Below, piece by piece: positions 47,536 to 57,148 of a DNA stretch of 64,000 nt. The first letter of the stretch is position 1, and every line of letters begins with the position of its first letter. A program made the position numbers and the translations under genes. The stretch comes from Planctomycetaceae bacterium (lineage in GTDB: Bacteria; Planctomycetota; Planctomycetia; Pirellulales; Thermoguttaceae): positions 56,141 to 120,140 of the forward strand of contig JAAYAY010000040.1 of assembly GCA_012719125.1 (NCBI GenBank), written 5' to 3'. The notes beneath the pieces were generated by a model, which ran no database searches, was not told the origin of the DNA, and saw only the letters and a program-made list of their open reading frames with translations.

Positions 47536-48258
47536 TTGAGCGAGACCCAATCTGTGAACAGCCCCGATTCCGGGAACCGGCCTGAGTCAACCGATCCCGG
47601 CCCGCCGGACGAGACCCGCGGCGCCAAGCCGGAGTCGACCGTTCCCGGTACGTTGATACCCGATCCCAAGGAGGCCGAATCGCCTGACTCGGAATCCCTG
47701 TCGAGCTGCGTTCTGGGCCAGGTGAAGGCCAAGGACCCCCGGGCCTGGGAACGAATGGTCAAGCTTTACGGTCCCATGATCTACCGCTGGGCTCGACGAG
47801 CGGGCTTACAGCCGGCCGATTCCGCCGATATCGTCCAGGAAGTGTTTCGTGCCGTGGCCCTGTACATCGCCGAGTTTGAAGCCGAGCGACTGTCGGAAGG
47901 GTTTCGTGCCTGGCTGTGGACAATAACCAAGAACACCCTGACGGACCATTTTCGCAAACAGAGCGGCGCCGCCGGCAGCGGTGAGGACGCCTTCGAGGCC
48001 ACCGTGGCTCATGAACCCGAGTTTCCGGAGCCCGACGATCTGCAAACGCCGTCTCTGGACGTTGCCATGGTGCATCGAGTGCTTCACCACATTCGGCCGG
48101 ACTTCGACGACACGACCTGGGACGCATTCTGGCAAATGACGGTTATGAACCGCTCCTCCGCCGAAGCTGCCGAGTCGCTCGGTATGAGCAAGAGTGCGGT
48201 CCGCCAGGCGAAGTACCGGATCCTGAAGCGACTTCGCGAGGAACTCACCGGGGCTTAG
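47536..48258 (+). CDS. ECF-type RNA polymerase sigma factor (planctomycete type)
   Basis: This 240-residue protein starts at a TTG at 47536. The first 55 residues are Pro/Ser/Glu-rich and look disordered. Region 2 begins at WERMVKLYGPMIYRWARRAG and contains DIVQEVFRAVALYIAEFEAE and FRAWLWTITKNTLTDHFRKQ; region 4 contains SSAEAAESLGMSKSAVRQAK and YRILKRLREEL. This matches the large ECF group of planctomycetes. No obvious anti-sigma gene follows; two small lipoprotein genes lie convergently downstream. The target regulon cannot be told. Confidence 0.88.
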   Translation: MSETQSVNSPDSGNRPESTDPGPPDETRGAKPESTVPGTLIPDPKEAESPDSESLSSCVLGQVKAKDPRAWERMVKLYGPMIYRWARRAGLQPADSADIVQEVFRAVALYIAEFEAERLSEGFRAWLWTITKNTLTDHFRKQSGAAGSGEDAFEATVAHEPEFPEPDDLQTPSLDVAMVHRVLHHIRPDFDDTTWDAFWQMTVMNRSSAEAAESLGMSKSAVRQAKYRILKRLREELTGA

Positions 48259-48296
48259 CAGCGCAGTTGGCGTGTTGCTGACAACCCTCGGTAGTC

Positions 48297-48479
48297 CTAC
48301 TTCTTCTCTTTCTGAGCGAGTCCCACTTGGGAGGCGGTCGGGAAAGGATCCTCCTCGGCCTGCTTGGCAATGGAGCCCTTGCCGAGCGGCGAGTGGAAGA
48401 GACTGCCGCCTGTCGTACAGCCCCCGAGAAATACGACGGCGAAACACCACACGAAGATCCAGCTTGCTTGCTTTCTCAT
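48297..48479 (-). CDS. Small lipoprotein (60 residues)
   Basis: MRKQASWIFVWCFAVVFLGGC is a lipoprotein signal with the lipidated cysteine in LGGC. The mature part (TTGGSLFHSPLGKGSIAKQAEE, in two pieces) is short and polar. No family recognised. It is 57 bases downstream of another small lipoprotein gene in the same orientation, so the two may be co-transcribed. It is convergent with the sigma-factor gene. Confidence 0.7.
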   Translation of the reverse strand: MRKQASWIFVWCFAVVFLGGCTTGGSLFHSPLGKGSIAKQAEEDPFPTASQVGLAQKEKK

Positions 48480-48536
48480 GATTAGGCCCGCGCGGCAGAG
48501 AACTTGGATAAGAGAAGATCCGGCTTTCCCCCGACA

Positions 48537-48809
48537 TTACCATTCAGGACGGGGCATGCTGACAAACTCTTCCGGGGATTGAGCCAGTTTCGGTTCCTCT
48601 TTCTTGAAAAGGGAACCGACGCCGGACAACGGATTCCGAGACGTCTTCCGCTCCTCTCTGGATTTCTTTGCCTTGGACGTTGCGAACGGCCGGTGCCCGG
48701 GCCGTTCGTGAAACGTGCTGCAACCGCTCAGCGTGAAGGCAGCCGCCAGCAGGGCCGCGACGACTGCACCACCGACCCGCCGTCTCCATCTTCCTGCCAC
48801 ATTTGACAT
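48537..48809 (-). CDS. Small lipoprotein (90 residues)
   Basis: MSNVAGRWRRRVGGAVVAALL followed by AAAFTLSGC gives a lipoprotein signal with the lipobox LSGC. The mature part is basic (SKAKKSREERKTSR) and ends with acidic and Pro residues (EEPKLAQSPEEFVSMPRPEW). No family recognised. Start ATG 48809 is chosen because it gives the positively charged n-region. First gene of a likely two-gene unit. Confidence 0.7.
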   Translation of the reverse strand: MSNVAGRWRRRVGGAVVAALLAAAFTLSGCSTFHERPGHRPFATSKAKKSREERKTSRNPLSGVGSLFKKEEPKLAQSPEEFVSMPRPEW

Positions 48810-49217
48810 GGCATTTCCCTTTCACACCCGCGAGTCTGCGATCATCCGTTCATCCGGGTGAGCCAGTCTCAGCAGGTTTCTGATGTTTCACCCGCTCGGC
48901 ACCAACCACGGCCCGTCGCTCCCGCGCTGGGCGGACCTCGGGCGCACGAAACTTGGAGCGCGGGAGTGTCGCAGAATTCGACGAGGGCGTCCAGGTCGAT
49001 TTCAACATATCTTTCCCCTCTAGAGAACCAGTTCGTCAGCCCCGCGAGGCGCTCGAAAAGAACGCGGTCACGAGTTTGAATGGCTGGGAGGGAGCCGATT
49101 GGCCCGGAAATTGCCCGCAGGCCCCCACTGGCATTTCCGACGCCGGCAGGCGACAATCGTGGCAAGTTTGTCCCGACCAGCCAGTAGCTAGATCTGAGTG
49201 AACGAGGAGTCTTGTAC
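48810..49217. other. Divergent intergenic region upstream of rhaA
   Basis: About 400 bases without a supported gene. It should hold the rhaA promoter and any sugar-responsive operator; none was identified. Confidence 0.45.
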
Positions 49218-50483
49218 GTGGCCACGGATACAATCGACAGCGCCTACCGAATCGCGAAACAGCAGTACGCAGAGTATGGAGTGGACACAGACGCGGTCAT
49301 GGACCAACTCGCCCAGATCGCGGTTTCCATGCACTGCTGGCAGGGGGACGACGTCGGCGGCTTCGAGACGGACGAAGGACTCACCGGCGGCGGAATCATG
49401 GCCACGGGCGCCTATCCGGGCAAGGCCCGAACGGCGGACGAGCTTCGGGCCGATTTCGAGAAGGCCTACAGCCTCATCCCCGGCACCCATCGATTGAATC
49501 TCCACGCCATCTATCTCGAGGCGGGTGGGAAGAAGATCGAGCGCGACCGGATCGAGCCGGCCCATTTCTCACGCTGGATCGATTGGGCCAAGGGCCTGGG
49601 AATCGGCATGGATTTCAATCCGACCTACTTTTCCCACCCCAAGGCAAACGACGGGTTCACGCTAACGCACCGCGACGAGGGGATCCGCAAGTTCTGGGTC
49701 GACCACGGCATCGCCTGCCGAAAGGTGGGCGAGGCCATCGGCCGCGAGTTGGGTTCGCCCTGCGTGACGAACGTCTGGATCCCCGACGGGTACAAGGACG
49801 TGACGATCGACCGGACGGGGCCTCGGCAGCGTCTGATCCGGTCGCTCGATGAGATGTTCGCCGAACCGATCGATCCGAAGTTCAATCTGGACGCGGTCGA
49901 GTGCAAACTGTTTGGAATCGGGTCGGAGACCTACGTGGCGGGCTCCCACGAGTTCTACCTGGCCTATGCCGTGGCCAACCGGAAGTTGCTCTGTCTCGAC
50001 GCGGGACACTTCCACCCCACGGAGACCATCGCCGACAAGATCTCGTCGGTCATGCTCTTCCTGGACGAGATCCTCCTCCACGTGAGCCGTGGGATCCGCT
50101 GGGACAGCGACCACGTCGTGATCCTCACCGACGATCTGCGGGCGATCGCCGAGGAGATCGTTCGCAACGACCTGCTCGGGCGAGTTCACATCGGCCTCGA
50201 CTTCTTCGACGCCAGCATCAACCGCGTGGCGGCCTGGGTCATCGGCACCCGAGCCATGATCAAGGCCTTGCTCCTGGCGCTGCTGGAGCCGACCGGCATG
50301 CTCCGCCGACTGGAGGAGGCGGGGGATCTGACGGGCCGGCTGGCGATGATCGAGGAAATCAAGACGTTGCCCTTCGGTGCGGTTTGGAACCAATACTGTG
50401 CGAAGCAGGACGTGCCGGTCGGCGGGGCGTGGCTGGAAGAGGTCCAAGCCTACGAGCGGGACGTGACCGGCAAACGGGGATAG
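49218..50483 (+). CDS. rhaA: L-rhamnose isomerase
   Basis: The enzyme converts L-rhamnose to L-rhamnulose. The start is taken as GTG 49218 because GAGGAG lies 8 bases upstream; a TTG six bases earlier is too close to it. Product 421 residues, near the family norm of about 420. Typical stretches are [53 protein letters not shown], the metal-binding [15 protein letters not shown] and [18 protein letters not shown]. It is followed at 132 bases by a permease gene, which may supply the sugar. Confidence 0.9.
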   Translation: MATDTIDSAYRIAKQQYAEYGVDTDAVMDQLAQIAVSMHCWQGDDVGGFETDEGLTGGGIMATGAYPGKARTADELRADFEKAYSLIPGTHRLNLHAIYLEAGGKKIERDRIEPAHFSRWIDWAKGLGIGMDFNPTYFSHPKANDGFTLTHRDEGIRKFWVDHGIACRKVGEAIGRELGSPCVTNVWIPDGYKDVTIDRTGPRQRLIRSLDEMFAEPIDPKFNLDAVECKLFGIGSETYVAGSHEFYLAYAVANRKLLCLDAGHFHPTETIADKISSVMLFLDEILLHVSRGIRWDSDHVVILTDDLRAIAEEIVRNDLLGRVHIGLDFFDASINRVAAWVIGTRAMIKALLLALLEPTGMLRRLEEAGDLTGRLAMIEEIKTLPFGAVWNQYCAKQDVPVGGAWLEEVQAYERDVTGKRG

Positions 50484-50615
50484 GATCGCGGGATCGGGAC
50501 GGAGGACTGTAGTTCGGACACAGAACGGAGCGGAAGAAGCAGAAGGATACCACGCTCGAAACAGAAGAGAGGCGACCGGCAACCACGACGACTTCCAATG
50601 ACGGGAGAGTGACGT

Positions 50616-52460
50616 ATGGCGGCGACCCAAGGCAAGGCGAGCGTTTTTCAGCGATTGGATCAGCTCAACGAGTTCGATCGCGAACCGGTTTCTGAAGACA
50701 AACTGTGCGGGGGCGGTTATTTCGCCGGCAGCTTTTCCGGCGAACACGTGGCGGCTACCGAGTTCGTCATCGGAGCATCCTTTGTCATGTGGGGGGCGTC
50801 TACTTACGACGTCCTGGTCGGGCTCCTGATCGGCAACCTGCTGGCCGTCCTGTCGTGGACGCTCATCTGCGCCCCGATCGCCGTCAACACGCGGTTGACG
50901 CTCTACTGGTACCTCCGCAAGATCGGCGGCCCGACCTTGATGGTCATTTACAACGTCCTCAACGCGGTGCTGTTCTGCGTTCTTGCGGGGTGCATGATCA
51001 CGGTGTCTGCCTCGGCCGTGCGGATCCCCTTCGGCATTCAGCCCCAGACGGGATTGTATCCCACCGATCCCTGGTTCGTGCTGGTCGTCGCCGTCGTCGG
51101 GGCCGTGGTCGTTCTGTTGGCGATTCTGGGCTTCAAGCGGTTGGCCCAGTTTGCCTCCCTTTGTGCTCCGTGGATGTTTCTGATGTTCATCGCCGGGGCG
51201 CTGGTCACCGTCCGCCAACTCGGCCAGTTCACCAATCTCGAGTCGTTCTGGGACCTGGCCGACTTTGCGATCTGGACCGGAAAGGCTCCGGAACCGGAGA
51301 AGCAACTCGGTTTCTGGCACATCGTCAGCTTCGCCTGGATCTGCAACCTGGGAATGCATATCGGCCTCTCGGACATGGCCCTGTTCCGCTATGCCAAGAA
51401 GTCGTGGTACGGGCTCTACTCGTCGTTCGGCATGCTGCTGGGGCATTACCTGGCCTGGATCTGCGCCGGAATCATGGGAGCGGCTGCCGCCAAGATGCTC
51501 GGCAGACCGCTCTACGATGCGGCCACTGGAACGGCGTTGGACACCGGAGAGATCGCTTTTGCAGCTCTCGGCTACTCCGGCGCATTGGCCGTAGTCATCG
51601 CCGGATGGACGACGTCGAATCCGACGTTGTACCGTGCGGGCCTGGCACTCCAGGTGATCACACCGGGGTGGCCCCGATGGCTGGTCACGCTTCTCGCCGG
51701 CGTCATCACCACGATCGTCGCTTGCTTCCCCTTCGTGTTCATCAAGTTGCTCGATTTCGTGGGGCTCTACGGTCTGTTGCTCATGCCCGTGGGGGCGATC
51801 GTGGTGGTCGAGCACTGGATCTTTCCCAGAATCGGCTACACCCAATTCTGGTCGACCAGAAAGGGGCAAACGCTCAATGCGCCGGCACTGATCGCCTGGG
51901 TGGTTGCTATCGGCGTCGCCCTGCTTTGTTCGCAGTTGGGTTGGATCCATCTCTTCTTCCTGGCGATCCCGGTTTGGATTCTCACGGCGGCGATCTATAT
52001 CGTGCTGGCGGCACGAGCGGGCGCCAAAGAGACTCTCCCCGAGTTGCAGGAACCCGTGCGACCCGTCACCCCCGCACGCCGGACGATCCTCACGAAGCGT
52101 ATCGGTGGGCAGAAGACGCCTGCCTACGGCGCCGGTCTGCTGGCGATCGCGTGTCTGGTGCTGATCCTGTTCTTCGCGTACTGCGCTTTTCAGAACTACA
52201 TGCCGCATCCTGAATTCGTGGCGCACCTGGTGTGGCTGACGGGCGTTTACTTCCTGGCCGCCGTCACCTGGGCCAATTCTCGCGGCAAGAAAGTGATTGT
52301 CGAAGAGCACGAAGCGAATCCGACCGACGCCGAGTCAGACAAGCTCATCACCGAACTCAAAGCGGAATCGCCCGATTTGGAGAAAGCGGTGGAAGCCGCC
52401 GGCACGGAGAAGTTGCCGGACAAAGGGCCGACGGACGATTCCCCCGCACCTGAGGAATGA
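50616..52460 (+). CDS. NCS1-like (purine-cytosine permease fold) membrane transporter
   Basis: This 614-residue protein has about 12 hydrophobic segments after a 50-residue cytoplasmic N-terminus. The pattern FVMWGASTYDVLVGLLIGNLLAVLSW, GPTLMVIYNVLNAVLFC and LGFKRLAQFASLCAPWMF resembles NCS1-type nucleobase/cation symporters. The C-terminal 60 residues are acidic and charged (EEHEANPTDAESDKLITEL). The position right after rhaA in the same direction suggests transport of rhamnose or a related compound, which is inference only. ATG at 50616 with GGGAGAGTGACGT upstream. Confidence 0.75.
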   Translation: MAATQGKASVFQRLDQLNEFDREPVSEDKLCGGGYFAGSFSGEHVAATEFVIGASFVMWGASTYDVLVGLLIGNLLAVLSWTLICAPIAVNTRLTLYWYLRKIGGPTLMVIYNVLNAVLFCVLAGCMITVSASAVRIPFGIQPQTGLYPTDPWFVLVVAVVGAVVVLLAILGFKRLAQFASLCAPWMFLMFIAGALVTVRQLGQFTNLESFWDLADFAIWTGKAPEPEKQLGFWHIVSFAWICNLGMHIGLSDMALFRYAKKSWYGLYSSFGMLLGHYLAWICAGIMGAAAAKMLGRPLYDAATGTALDTGEIAFAALGYSGALAVVIAGWTTSNPTLYRAGLALQVITPGWPRWLVTLLAGVITTIVACFPFVFIKLLDFVGLYGLLLMPVGAIVVVEHWIFPRIGYTQFWSTRKGQTLNAPALIAWVVAIGVALLCSQLGWIHLFFLAIPVWILTAAIYIVLAARAGAKETLPELQEPVRPVTPARRTILTKRIGGQKTPAYGAGLLAIACLVLILFFAYCAFQNYMPHPEFVAHLVWLTGVYFLAAVTWANSRGKKVIVEEHEANPTDAESDKLITELKAESPDLEKAVEAAGTEKLPDKGPTDDSPAPEE

Positions 52461-52499
52461 ACGGACGGGAGGGCGGGAATGACGCGCCGGGCGCATCTT

Positions 52500-52592
52500 G
52501 GGTGGCACGCTCAGAGCGGAGCGATGGGCGTGAATGGTCGAATCACCACGCCCATCGCTCCGCTCTGAGCGTTCCACCCGCGAATAATTCAG
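52500..52592. repeat. Large palindromic repeat (GGGTGGCACGCTCAGAGCG family), copy 2
   Basis: Starts GGGTGGCACGCTCAGAGCG and ends CGCTCTGAGCGTTCCACCC at 52579, then a flank GAATAATTCAGGCTA that is the inverse of the flank of copy 1. It lies exactly between two convergent genes, 39 bases after one stop and 1 base before the other, where it could act as a bidirectional transcription stop. Confidence 0.85.
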
Positions 52593-52593
52593 G

Positions 52594-54672
52594 CTAATCG
52601 AACGAAACCGTCCGGGTCACACTGCTGCCGGCGTCGTACCCTTCCGGCAGCTCGATGACCAATTCCTTCGAGGCGGGCTGACCGTCACCGGCCACGACCG
52701 TGACCCGAACTTGGGCCGGCTTGTTCTCCGGATTGGCGACCGTAACGGCGATCTGTCCATCCTGCCGATGCGCAAGGAGCAGGCACGGCTTGTCGACTTG
52801 AAGCGTGCGGCCGGGGCGGAGTTCGATCTTGCCCGGCCCATAGAAGGCCGCGCCGACGAGTCCCAGCCCGTCGTGGGCAACCGCCTGTAGCTCCGGCGCG
52901 TTCGCCAAGGTGCGGACGGGCGACTTGGCGGCATAGCCGGCCACCTGGTCGCGGTCGATCCCCGGAACGACGACGTAGCCGTAGCTTGCCGCCCGGGGCT
53001 CGGCGCCGTGGTCAATCCAGGCGGTGAACAGGTCGAGGGTCTCCGGCCGCTCGGGATAGCGGCGATTGCTGGCGTGCCAACTGCCCGACCTGGCGTCGTT
53101 TTGCAGGTGCACGCCGGCCGGTTCGAGAAAGACGTAGCCGGCCGAGTCGTGCCAGAGCCATTGGGGCTTGTCGAGGACGTGTTCGCCGCGGTCGAGAACG
53201 CGGGCGCCGGCGGCCAGCACGTCGCCATTCAGGCGGCACTGATTGAGGATGGTCACGACCGGATCGCCGGCAGAAGCGGTGATGCCGGCGCCGAGGCAGA
53301 CGATCTCGTCGTCGAAAAAGAACCAGCTCTTCTTGGCAGTCAGGCCGTCGCGCTCGAAATCGAAAGCGGCCAGCCCGAAGGTGCCGTCCGACACGCCGCC
53401 GACGAACTCGGTCGTGCCCATGCGGCGGGGCGAGCCGGCCAGTTCGGGCTTCTGCCGGACGGTCGTGCCGGGGATCTTCTGCCAGTCCCACGCGCCGTAG
53501 ACGTCGCGATACTCGCGGCCTGTCTGCACGAGCACGAAGCAGCCGTCGGCCAGGTGGTGGCTCAGGAGGCCTTCGCTGTTGGCCGGACCGTCGGTGTTGG
53601 CCAGCCGCTTCGAGTGCATGCGGGCGGAGGCGTAGAAGTTCGGCCGGTGATGGGTCATGAAGTCGCCGCGCCAGAAATGGCGATTGCCGACCAGCGGCGG
53701 AGCATCGGCTCGTCCGGCGGCCCGGGCAGCCAGTGCGCGAAACTCGTCTTCGCGGCCGGTCTTCAGTTGGAGCATGTAGCCGGCCGCCGTGGCGAGGTGG
53801 CCGGCCGACTGGCCCCGGCGGGTGATCTCGCGGCCCTCGGCGCCGAAATCGGTCGCGTCGTTGCGGGTCATCCACTGGGTGCCGTCGAGAATCAGGTGCG
53901 AGAGCAACTCGATCTTCTCGGGCGGAAAGGCGAAGGAGGTTCCGTTGAGTTGCGCGGCGATCTGCGAGCAGTCGACGATGAAGGCAGCCCCGTAGCCGTG
54001 GCTGTAAACGCAGGGGCCGTGCTGGTGGAAGCTGAAATCGGGCTGGATCCCCTCGCTCAGACTGACGCAGATCTCTTCGGCGATGCGGGCGTAGGCCTTG
54101 GCCGTCAGTTCAGGGTCGCGTTCGAGCAGGCCGCGTCCGGCGGTGATTTCGGTCACCCAGACGAGGTTCTGCCCGGTCATGCCGATCTTGGCCCGGCGGA
54201 GGATCTCCAGGCCGCCGGCCCGCTGCTCGTCGGAGAGGTCGTCGTCGAGCAGGAGCAGGATCGGCAGGATCGAGCGGGGGACGCCGATCTGGTTCCACCA
54301 CCAGTTGGGGTTCTGGGGATCGAGCCGCAGCCAGGCGTCGAGCCCCTTTTGAGTGGCGGCAAGGACGTGGGCGTCGCCGTGCAGCGGACTCTTGGACGCG
54401 TGGTAGGCGCGAGCCAGTGTTTCGACCCGGCTCAGGTGGGCCGGCACCGACCAAGCGGACCGGCTGTCTTGCGTGTAGTCGATATCGGGCCAGGTGCCGT
54501 CCGGTCTCAGCGAATCGATCAACCGTTCTGCCGCCTTCGCTTCCGGGGCCGCGAGGAGGGGGGCCATGACGCGGGCGCGAATCGTTTCCAGGTCGTCGGC
54601 AGCGGCGGCGACGGCTTGGGCGAGGACGGTGACACAAAAGGCAAGAAGGGTGGTGCGACGGCGGGACGGCAT
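52594..54672 (-). CDS. Polysaccharide lyase family 8-like secreted lyase
   Basis: The 692-residue protein starts at ATG 54672; residues 5-24 form a signal peptide (RRTTLLAFCVTVLAQAVAAA). It resembles PL8 hyaluronate/chondroitin/xanthan lyases, which cleave uronic-acid polymers by beta-elimination. The N-terminal alpha-toroid carries NPNWWWNQIGVPRS and the catalytic triad by alignment with S. pneumoniae hyaluronate lyase: Asn169 (TGQNLVW), His218 and Tyr227 (HQHGPCVYSHGYG). The central and C-terminal beta-sandwich parts follow (HHLADGCFVLVQTGREY, KSWFFFDDEIVCLGAG). With the sulfatase, it fits attack on sulfated uronic polysaccharides. Confidence 0.87.
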   Translation of the reverse strand: MPSRRRTTLLAFCVTVLAQAVAAAADDLETIRARVMAPLLAAPEAKAAERLIDSLRPDGTWPDIDYTQDSRSAWSVPAHLSRVETLARAYHASKSPLHGDAHVLAATQKGLDAWLRLDPQNPNWWWNQIGVPRSILPILLLLDDDLSDEQRAGGLEILRRAKIGMTGQNLVWVTEITAGRGLLERDPELTAKAYARIAEEICVSLSEGIQPDFSFHQHGPCVYSHGYGAAFIVDCSQIAAQLNGTSFAFPPEKIELLSHLILDGTQWMTRNDATDFGAEGREITRRGQSAGHLATAAGYMLQLKTGREDEFRALAARAAGRADAPPLVGNRHFWRGDFMTHHRPNFYASARMHSKRLANTDGPANSEGLLSHHLADGCFVLVQTGREYRDVYGAWDWQKIPGTTVRQKPELAGSPRRMGTTEFVGGVSDGTFGLAAFDFERDGLTAKKSWFFFDDEIVCLGAGITASAGDPVVTILNQCRLNGDVLAAGARVLDRGEHVLDKPQWLWHDSAGYVFLEPAGVHLQNDARSGSWHASNRRYPERPETLDLFTAWIDHGAEPRAASYGYVVVPGIDRDQVAGYAAKSPVRTLANAPELQAVAHDGLGLVGAAFYGPGKIELRPGRTLQVDKPCLLLAHRQDGQIAVTVANPENKPAQVRVTVVAGDGQPASKELVIELPEGYDAGSSVTRTVSFD

Positions 54673-55446
54673 AGGAGGGATCCTGGCAGGCGTGGCGGGT
54701 GGTTGGCAGAGCAGGCCTACCATTCTAGCCGATCGGTCGCGGGATTTCCTCCTGAACGAGTTGGGGCCGATGAGGGGGGCTGTCCCCTTCCGGCAGTATC
54801 ACGAACATCAACTTTTCCTCGAAAACACGTTTTCTGACACTTCTGGCTCAGAAGGAGGGTATTTGCCAGGGAATTGGAGCGGGTCCCGTTGACAAGGGAA
54901 TGGGGACAAGGGAATTGCCGAGGCCGGCGCGGGCGGTTGGGGCCAGGGGGTGGGTAGGATGTCAAAGAGCGGGCCGCGCGGGTATCGGCGGAATGGACGC
55001 CGAAGCGATAAGGCGGGGTGTTATTGTCAAATGTACATCAGTATACACAGGTGGCGGTGAAAGTCAATACAAGAATTGAACACCTGGGCAGATTTTTCCG
55101 GATGAATTCTTGCCGCGGCGTTGGAGTTTTGCGCCGTGTTTGGGGTGTTGCGAAATGAGTGGAGCCGGGCGGGTGGGCACAAGTTTTTGTATCGACTGTG
55201 TTTACACCTGATGGCGTGGGCGTAAGTTGGCGTCCGCCGGCAGGGGGGCGTTGAAGAAATCTCTCTGGTGAGGGGGTGGAGACTGGCGGCAAGGCTGTGT
55301 CTTCGGAATCAACGGGAAGACACCAACAACGTCAGTGATCCTCCAACGCGACAGCCCGCGCAGCGCGGCGTCACGCCGTAGGTTGGCTCTCCCGAGCCGA
55401 CCCTTCTCCACGGCGGGCGACTTCCCAACCGCCTCAAGCCTCGCCG
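54673..55446. other. Long intergenic region with a minus-strand promoter
   Basis: About 770 bases between the lyase and the methyltransferase remnant. A promoter-like pair on the minus strand is at 55040-55067. The region at 55000-55200 is AT-richer than the surroundings. No gene was recognised. Confidence 0.5.
55040..55067 (-). promoter_or_regulatory. Sigma-70-like promoter, TTGACT-16-TATACT, facing the lyase
   Basis: On the minus strand GTATTGACT (-35, 55067-55062) is followed after 16 bases by TATACT (-10, 55045-55040) in the context TGTGTATACT, the same layout as at 37575-37602. It would give the lyase a leader of about 360 bases. Confidence 0.6.
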
Positions 55447-55980
55447 CTAGACCCGATACACCTTGAGGACGTCGTCGCCGTAGTGGTTGATGACCTTGAC
55501 GGCGATCTTGCCGGTTTCGGGTTTGGGGAAGGGGCGGGTGGTGATGCTGTAGAGTTGGCTCCAGGCGTCCTCGTGGATGTCCGCGAGGAGCGCCCGTTTG
55601 AGCTTCTCGTAGGGTTCGTCGGCGCCCGTGAAGTAGGCGTGGCGAACGAAGAAACGCTCGCCGTTGTAGTTGGTGTCGATGAACCAGCAGGCGATATCGT
55701 TGGTGCTGGAGGAGCGGATCTCGCCGGTGGTGGGGTCGTAGACGTCGAGCCCGCGGATCTCGACGACGAGTTGATTGTCGTTGTTGGTGGTCACGTCGAG
55801 GTCGGGTTCGCCGAAGACCATGAACAGATTGCCGGCCCCGGTCTTCTTGAGCAGTTCGTCGCCCATGGCCAGGTCGGGGTTCATTTTGGTGGGAAGGACG
55901 ACGAGGTTGCCGTAGCGGGTGGCTTCTTCGGCGACGTCAAGTGCTGGAGCGTCTTGACGCCTGATGGGTAGGCCATTCAT
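55447..55980 (-). pseudogene. C-terminal remnant of a type III/Mod-like DNA methyltransferase
   Basis: The 177-residue frame reads as the conserved C-terminus of Mod-type methyltransferases: PTKMNPDLAMGDELLKKTGAG, FMVFGEPDLDV, QLVVEIRGLDVYDPTTGEI, NDIACWFIDTNYNGERFFVRH, AYFTGADEPYEKLKRAL and the ending KIAVKVINHYGDDVLKVYRV. The SAM-binding and catalytic motifs (DPPY, FxGxG) are absent because the N-terminal two thirds of the gene are missing. The first residues (MNGLPIRRQDAPALDV) look unrelated. It is therefore a leftover of a lost restriction-modification system at the edge of the second island. Confidence 0.72.
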
Positions 55981-56125
55981 AATGTTTCCTATCGTGACAC
56001 GTTGTTGCTACGGAGGTGTTTGCGGCTCTTACGGTTTTCTCGCTTCTTCGCGTTTTCCATGTCCAGTGGGGGGGTGTCCGGTCGATTGAACGGGAGGGAC
56101 GAAAGCGTTACGGCGGAGCGTTTCA

Positions 56126-57148
56126 ATGGCAAATGCATGGAAGGCGGTAGACCTCTTCTCGGGCTGCGGGGGCCTGACGACCGGGCTGGAGCGTGCGGGT
56201 TTCGACGTCGTTTCGGCTGTAGAGCACGATTCCTTGGCGGCTGAAACCTATCGGCTGAACCATCCGAAGGTCACGCTACTGGAAACCGACATCCGGAAAG
56301 TGACAGCGAGAGAACTGCTTGGCAGAGGGCTCAGCAAGGTCCATCTTCTTGCCGGATGTCCCCCTTGCCAAGGCTTCTCGCGGGTTCGGCGTCGGAACGC
56401 GAATCGGCCCGCTCTCGACGAACGCAACTGGCTCATCGATGACTTCCATCGCCTTCTTCAGGAACTACGCCCTTTCGCTGTCTTTCTGGAGAACGTGCCG
56501 GGAATTGAGCGATATCACCGTTTCAAGTCATTTCTGACGGCCCTTCGCACACTGGGATATCAGGTAGAATGGCGGACCGTTGACTTGAAGGACTATGCGG
56601 TGCCCCAGAGACGACAGCGCGTCGTCGTACTGGCAGGGCTGGGATTCAAGATTGAGTTTCCAAAGCCGGCTAAGGCACGGCGGACAGTCAGAAGCGCGAT
56701 TGGCGACCTGTCGGTCCCTGAGGGAAGTAGCAACCCGCTTCATGTGGCAGCCGACCACAGCGCCGCCATGCTGGAACGCATTCGTGCTGTGCCGAAGGAC
56801 GGTGGGAGCCGTTGCGACTGGCCGAAGGAGTTGGTTCTCGAATGTCATCAGAAGTGTTCGGGGTTCAAGGATGTGTATGGCCGAATGGCATGGAATGAAC
56901 CTTCCCCGACGATCACCGGCGGTTGCATCAATGCAAGCAAAGGGCGTTTTGTTCACCCCGAGCAGAACCGTGCCATTACACTTCTTGAAGCGGCTCTGTT
57001 GCAGACATTTCCCCGGAGCTATCGATTCTCACTCCGGCGCGGAAAGTACCCGACAGCCGAGATGATCGGCAACGCCCTGCCGCCGGAGTTCGCGGAGCGA
57101 GTCGGAAAACGAATCGCCGCTGCGTTGGAGGCGAATTGCAGTGGCTGA
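56126..57148 (+). CDS. DNA (cytosine-5-)-methyltransferase
   Basis: This 340-residue C5 methylase has the ordered motifs: I DLFSGCGGLTTGLERAGF, IV GCPPCQGFSRVRRRN with the catalytic Cys, VI FLENVPGIE, VIII PQRRQRVVVLAG, IX LLEAALLQTFP and X EMIGNALPPEFAERV. It methylates a specific cytosine; the recognition site cannot be read from sequence. ATG at 56126 has GGAG 8 bases upstream. It overlaps the following vsr gene by 8 bases, so both are translated together. It is a plausible protective methylase of the island. Confidence 0.95.
   Translation: MANAWKAVDLFSGCGGLTTGLERAGFDVVSAVEHDSLAAETYRLNHPKVTLLETDIRKVTARELLGRGLSKVHLLAGCPPCQGFSRVRRRNANRPALDERNWLIDDFHRLLQELRPFAVFLENVPGIERYHRFKSFLTALRTLGYQVEWRTVDLKDYAVPQRRQRVVVLAGLGFKIEFPKPAKARRTVRSAIGDLSVPEGSSNPLHVAADHSAAMLERIRAVPKDGGSRCDWPKELVLECHQKCSGFKDVYGRMAWNEPSPTITGGCINASKGRFVHPEQNRAITLLEAALLQTFPRSYRFSLRRGKYPTAEMIGNALPPEFAERVGKRIAAALEANCSG

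Noticed and set aside
55447..55980. Complete small gene of unknown function
   Set aside because: The sequence matches only the C-terminal end of Mod-type methylases and the first residues look random, so a remnant is more likely.
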